Part shown: piece by piece, positions 5,632 to 8,354 of the stretch
Numbering within the stretch: position 1 is the stretch's first letter
Layout: each line of letters starts with the position of its first letter
NCBI GenBank assembly: GCA_015522745.1
Contig: WALQ01000070.1
Span: forward strand, 1 to 8,354
Source: Candidatus Aenigmatarchaeota archaeon
GTDB taxonomy: Archaea; Aenigmatarchaeota; Aenigmatarchaeia; GW2011-AR5; WALA01
Length of the DNA: 8,354 nt
Direction of reading: 5' to 3'
Translations under genes and position numbers: made by a program
The notes under the pieces: generated by a model
The model's input: only the letters and a program-made list of their open reading frames with translations
Database searches by the model: none
What the model was told of the DNA's origin: nothing

Positions 5632-7248
5632 TTATCGTCGATTAACAAGATCCTCAATTACGTCCCTAAACGCAGGTCTTGATATGAGAACGCTTACGAG
5701 AATGCCTATTATGCTGACTATGGCGAACCCTTTAAGTGCGCCGAAACCGACGAAAATAAGTGGGAACATCGCCGCGACAGTCGTTCCAGCCGAGCCGAAA
5801 ATGACCATGAAAGCGCGCTTAATCCTCTGCTTCAAGGAGAGCTCTTCGTGCTTCTCCTCAGCTTCGTCGATTATCATAATCTGATCGTCGACGCTCGTGC
5901 CTATGGCTGCAATGAGCCCTGCTATCGCGGAGAGGTCAATTGTCTGCCCTATGAGTGCCGCCACCCCAAGAGTTATGAGTATCTCAGAAAATGACGACAC
6001 AATTACGGGCAAGACAACCTTCGGATCTCTGTATCGTATAAGTATCATCAATGACACGACTGTGAACGCGATTAATCCGGCAATTGCCGATTGTTTTAGG
6101 AACTTGTAACCGAGCTTTGGTGATATCTCATCCATTGAGACTATGTGGATGCTCACTGGGAGCGAGCCGGAGCTCAGTATGGCTTGAAAGCGACGCATGT
6201 TGTTGATTGCGTCCTCCTGTGTCTTCCCATAGCCGGTTATGGAAGGTGTTGTTACAACCTTGCCCTTAAGACCCGCGGAAATCTGCAACGAGTCCATAAG
6301 TTTTCCGTCCAAATAGAAGTATATTTTCGAACTCAAATAGCCGTCACCCTGAGGAGTTGGAACGACGTTGAGGTTCTTCGTGACCTTTGAGAACTTTTGA
6401 GCAGCGTCATTTGATATGAGAATTGCGAAACTGAACCTGTATCCGTTGTCCTGAGCGCGTACGCCCGCGTGTTGCGGGTCCGTGTACACGTGCTTTATGT
6501 CCTCGCCCGTGAAAACGTGGGTGTCAAGATTTATGTAATCACCAGTCACGTTTCTCAAAGATATTGGAATGTTATCGACAATTAACGTTCCATTGAGTGG
6601 CTTGTCGTCTATGTAGACCGTCCCATTCATGAGGTGCACGATGTGTTTTGAATCGAATATAAAAGAGCTGCCGTCCTTTACCTTTATGGGCACGACTGCT
6701 TCAAACTTTCCTTGGCTGTTGAGCAATGAAGCAATCATTTGCTTCGTTCCAGCGGCCATTTCAATCTCTATGAATTTCTTGTCGCCACTGTAAATTGGGC
6801 GTATGTTTACCTGCTTGAGACCGTAAGTGTTTATACGGAGCTCAAGCGTCTTTATCATTCTTTGCAATGTGTCGTCGCTTATGCTCTCATCCGGAGTGAT
6901 TATGGCGCGAACACCACCTTCAATGTCAAGACCGAAGCGGAGTTTCGTTCGTTTCACGGGGCCGACATCAATTCCGAGCGTTCCATTTGTGTTCGGGTAG
7001 AATGTTCCGTGGTCCGTCTTTAGGACGCTCACTGTGCCGTTGAACGTTTTAAGGAGCTCTGGTGTTGCCTTGACATCGTTTATAGAATAAATTATGTAGC
7101 CGGGCTTTATCAAGTCAACAAGCGAGGAGTTCTGTGAAACGTACAAAACGTCGACGCCGCGAGTGTTGAGCTTGAATCCAAGGAAAAATATGGATATGAG
7201 TATTATTGCGATCCAAATTTTCACAGTCATGTGATTGAGGAACTTCAT
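5632..7248 (-). CDS. secD: Protein-export membrane protein SecD
   Basis: A 538-residue subunit of the SecDF complex, which uses the proton gradient to assist late steps of Sec-dependent protein export. An N-terminal helix (about 9-25) is followed by a large extracytoplasmic domain with the conserved LRFGLDIEGG (103-112) and the P1-head region ending near GKTQEDAINNMRRFQAILSS. Five further helices lie in about 385-525, including AGLIAAIGTSVDDQIMIIDE (442-461), whose membrane Asp residues match the proton-path motif of the family. The frame can also start at GTG 7257. I chose ATG 7248 because GGTG at 7258-7255 is itself a ribosome site 6 bases before that ATG. It follows secF with its ribosome site overlapping the secF stop, so the two are translated from one mRNA. 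Confidence 0.95.
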   Translation of the reverse strand: MKFLNHMTVKIWIAIILISIFFLGFKLNTRGVDVLYVSQNSSLVDLIKPGYIIYSINDVKATPELLKTFNGTVSVLKTDHGTFYPNTNGTLGIDVGPVKRTKLRFGLDIEGGVRAIITPDESISDDTLQRMIKTLELRINTYGLKQVNIRPIYSGDKKFIEIEMAAGTKQMIASLLNSQGKFEAVVPIKVKDGSSFIFDSKHIVHLMNGTVYIDDKPLNGTLIVDNIPISLRNVTGDYINLDTHVFTGEDIKHVYTDPQHAGVRAQDNGYRFSFAILISNDAAQKFSKVTKNLNVVPTPQGDGYLSSKIYFYLDGKLMDSLQISAGLKGKVVTTPSITGYGKTQEDAINNMRRFQAILSSGSLPVSIHIVSMDEISPKLGYKFLKQSAIAGLIAFTVVSLMILIRYRDPKVVLPVIVSSFSEILITLGVAALIGQTIDLSAIAGLIAAIGTSVDDQIMIIDEAEEKHEELSLKQRIKRAFMVIFGSAGTTVAAMFPLIFVGFGALKGFAIVSIIGILVSVLISRPAFRDVIEDLVNRR

Positions 7249-7254
7249 TGTGAA

Positions 7255-7260
7255 CACCTT
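7255..7260 (-). promoter_or_regulatory. Ribosome binding site for secD
   Basis: AAGGTG on the minus strand overlaps the secF TAA (TTTAAGGTG) and lies 6 bases before ATG 7248. Using the GTG at 7257 as start would leave no ribosome site, so this element decides the secD start. Confidence 0.65.
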
Positions 7261-8101
7261 AAATTATTTCTTTCTTCTCGACCCACTTCTTGATTATACC
7301 CGCGTTCATGACCCACGTGTTCATCGTGTCGACTATGAGGCCGATGACGAGTGTTATGGATATTCCGCGTATTACAGGAGATGCTGAGAATAGATACATC
7401 ACAAGGAGCGCTGCAAAAGACGTTCCGGATGTCATTATACCAGTTCTGAACGCCTCGTAAATGCGCTCTTCCATTTCCTTGGACGACTTGAGAACCTTTG
7501 TCGTGAGTAAGACGTCCGTGTCGACAGAATAACCTATGAGCATCAAGAGGGCGCCTATTATGGCTATTGAGACGCGTATTCCGAAAATGTCGAGCAATGC
7601 AACGGTTATTATGACATCTGAAATTGCGGAAAGTATGACGGCACCGCTCGGTACCGCGGATTTGAACATTATGAAAACGACGATGGCCATTAATATGAAT
7701 GATATTATTATTGCGACTTCGGCCTGTTTCCAAAACATATAGCTCACAGTCGGGCCGACGGCCTCAACACTGTAATCATCCGGCTTTATGGCGTTTATGA
7801 GGACGGTCTCGTTGTAGTTCTGCGGCAGTTCTATGATGTAGAATCCGTGGCCGCCGACGGAGCGGATGTTGAAGTCGGACGTGTGTTCCGAGACGATTTT
7901 CTCGAGCTCGGAGTAGGTCAAGTTCGTCGTGACGGAGAGCATCTTGCCCCCCTTGAGGTCTATGTCGCGGTTGACCATGCTTCCCGTGACGGACGCGTTG
8001 TAGAAGAGATAGCCGATTGCCAACACCAATATCGCTATCGGTATCCAGTAATGCCTGTCAACGCGCTTGAAGTAATGCTTGAAATAATTTTTTATCATCA
8101 T
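7259..8101 (-). CDS. secF: Protein-export membrane protein SecF
   Basis: A 280-residue partner of SecD in the Sec translocase. A basic N terminus (KNYFKHYFKRVDRHY) precedes the first helix (about 19-35). The family motif DIDLKGGKM follows (46-54), then a small extracytoplasmic domain (to about 120) and five helices (about 127-270). Conserved membrane motifs are IGYSVDTDVLL (189-199) and IGLIVDTMNTWVMNAGI (253-269). The length and the secF-secD order are typical for archaea. The protein begins MM: ATG at 8101 and at 8098 are both possible. A TATA box 24-27 bases upstream and no convincing ribosome site suggest a leaderless message, as first gene of the secFD operon. Confidence 0.96.
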   Translation of the reverse strand: MMIKNYFKHYFKRVDRHYWIPIAILVLAIGYLFYNASVTGSMVNRDIDLKGGKMLSVTTNLTYSELEKIVSEHTSDFNIRSVGGHGFYIIELPQNYNETVLINAIKPDDYSVEAVGPTVSYMFWKQAEVAIIISFILMAIVVFIMFKSAVPSGAVILSAISDVIITVALLDIFGIRVSIAIIGALLMLIGYSVDTDVLLTTKVLKSSKEMEERIYEAFRTGIMTSGTSFAALLVMYLFSASPVIRGISITLVIGLIVDTMNTWVMNAGIIKKWVEKKEII

Positions 8102-8120
8102 AAAATCATCTTCGATAAAC

Positions 8121-8128
8121 TTTTAAAA
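8121..8128 (-). promoter_or_regulatory. secFD promoter (TATA box)
   Basis: TTTTAAAA, preceded on the minus strand by GATAGG, is centred about 24 bases before ATG 8101 and about 27 before ATG 8098. This spacing puts the transcription start at or next to the start codon. Confidence 0.5.
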
Positions 8129-8138
8129 CCTATCAGAA

Positions 8139-8155
8139 GGCGCCTGAGTGGCGCC
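8139..8155. repeat. GGCGCC double palindrome upstream of the secF promoter
   Basis: GGCGCC-TGAGT-GGCGCC is both a direct and an inverted repeat, 10 bases upstream of the secF TATA box on the minus strand. It stands out as a GC-rich block in an AT-rich spacer. It could be a regulator-binding site for secFD or part of the 3' end of the upstream transcript. Confidence 0.5.
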
Positions 8156-8166
8156 CCGAACACTCG

Positions 8167-8188
8167 AAGAAAAAGATAAAAGGAAAAT
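8167..8188 (-). terminator. T-rich terminator of the upstream minus-strand gene
   Basis: On the minus strand the sequence TTTTCCTTTTATCTTTTTCT lies about 35 bases after the stop at 8222, which fits an archaeal T-rich terminator. It separates that gene from the secFD promoter. Confidence 0.5.
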
Positions 8189-8221
8189 TGATTTGTGATT
8201 GGTTTATGATTTATCAAGGGC

Positions 8222-8354
8222 TTAATATTTTAATGTCTTGAATTCAAAGCTCGGCCAGTCATCAGGAAGAGAATCTACCTCACCACGAGGCTCTATAAGA
8301 TCGTATATACTTACCTTACGAAGATTAATCCCAGTCAATTGATTATTTACTAAC
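8222..8354 (-). CDS. C-terminal end of an unrecognised protein (5' partial)
   Basis: A minus-strand frame is open from the window's right edge to a TAA at 8224-8222. It encodes 43 residues, including TGINLRKVSIYDLIEPRGEV and ending DDWPSFEFKTLKY. The mix of charged and aromatic residues, the absence of low complexity, and a T-rich terminator just downstream support a real gene end. It has no start codon upstream of its visible part because the gene begins outside the window. I do not recognise the family. It is oriented like secF and lies 120 bases upstream of it, but the promoter and terminator between them suggest separate transcription. Confidence 0.5.
   Translation of the reverse strand, partial: LVNNQLTGINLRKVSIYDLIEPRGEVDSLPDDWPSFEFKTLKY

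Noticed and set aside
7245..7733. 162-codon minus-strand frame overlapping secF
   Set aside because: Composition is rich in Arg, His and Asn without domain sense; it is a shadow of secF in another frame.
8139..8165. Intrinsic hairpin-plus-T-run terminator at the GGCGCC palindrome
   Set aside because: The T-rich tract on the minus strand lies before the hairpin, not after it, and the plus strand has an A-rich run there, so the order is wrong for a bacterial-type terminator.

Overview
This window is archaeal. It carries a PolD small-subunit (DP1-like) protein, an archaeal family-B DNA polymerase, an archaeal nascent polypeptide-associated complex (NAC) protein, and SecF and SecD in the archaeal gene order (secF first). 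Promoters look like TATA boxes about 25 bases ahead of start codons, which suggests leaderless mRNAs, and some internal genes have GGTG/GGAG ribosome sites. DP1 together with SecDF argues against Crenarchaeota and fits Euryarchaeota or a DPANN-type lineage. The sequence alone does not settle which.

Layout. Plus strand, 1-3635: the 3' part of a DP1-like gene, open at the window's left edge, then a B-family DNA polymerase gene after a 2-base gap. Bases 3636-3789 are a repeat-rich spacer between convergent genes. Minus strand, 5469 down to 3790: NAC, then an 82-residue two-helix membrane protein, then a TctA-type permease, with overlapping reading frames. Bases 5470-5631 are a spacer with hairpins, a T-rich terminator and the nac promoter. 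Minus strand, 8101 down to 5632: secF then secD. Bases 8102-8221 hold the secF promoter, a GGCGCC double palindrome and a T-rich terminator. Minus strand, 8354 down to 8222: the last 43 codons of an unrecognised gene that runs off the right edge.

The most interesting part is the polymerase pair. The DP1-like protein has its OB fold, but almost every metal ligand of the phosphodiesterase (nuclease) domain is replaced, as in the B subunits of eukaryotic replicative polymerases. The adjacent PolB has intact proofreading and polymerase motifs and extends past the usual PIP-box-like end into an acidic linker and a C-X2-C-X12-C-X2-C zinc ribbon. That ribbon resembles the C-terminal zinc module of DP2, the large PolD subunit, which contacts DP1. 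I infer an archaeal complex of eukaryotic (Pol alpha/delta/epsilon) layout: a B-family catalytic subunit tethered through a C-terminal zinc module to an inactivated phosphodiesterase-like B subunit. This is a hypothesis from sequence motifs and gene adjacency.

The other genes serve protein biogenesis and transport. NAC binds nascent chains at the ribosome, SecD and SecF assist Sec-dependent export, and the TctA-like permease is a membrane transporter of unknown substrate.
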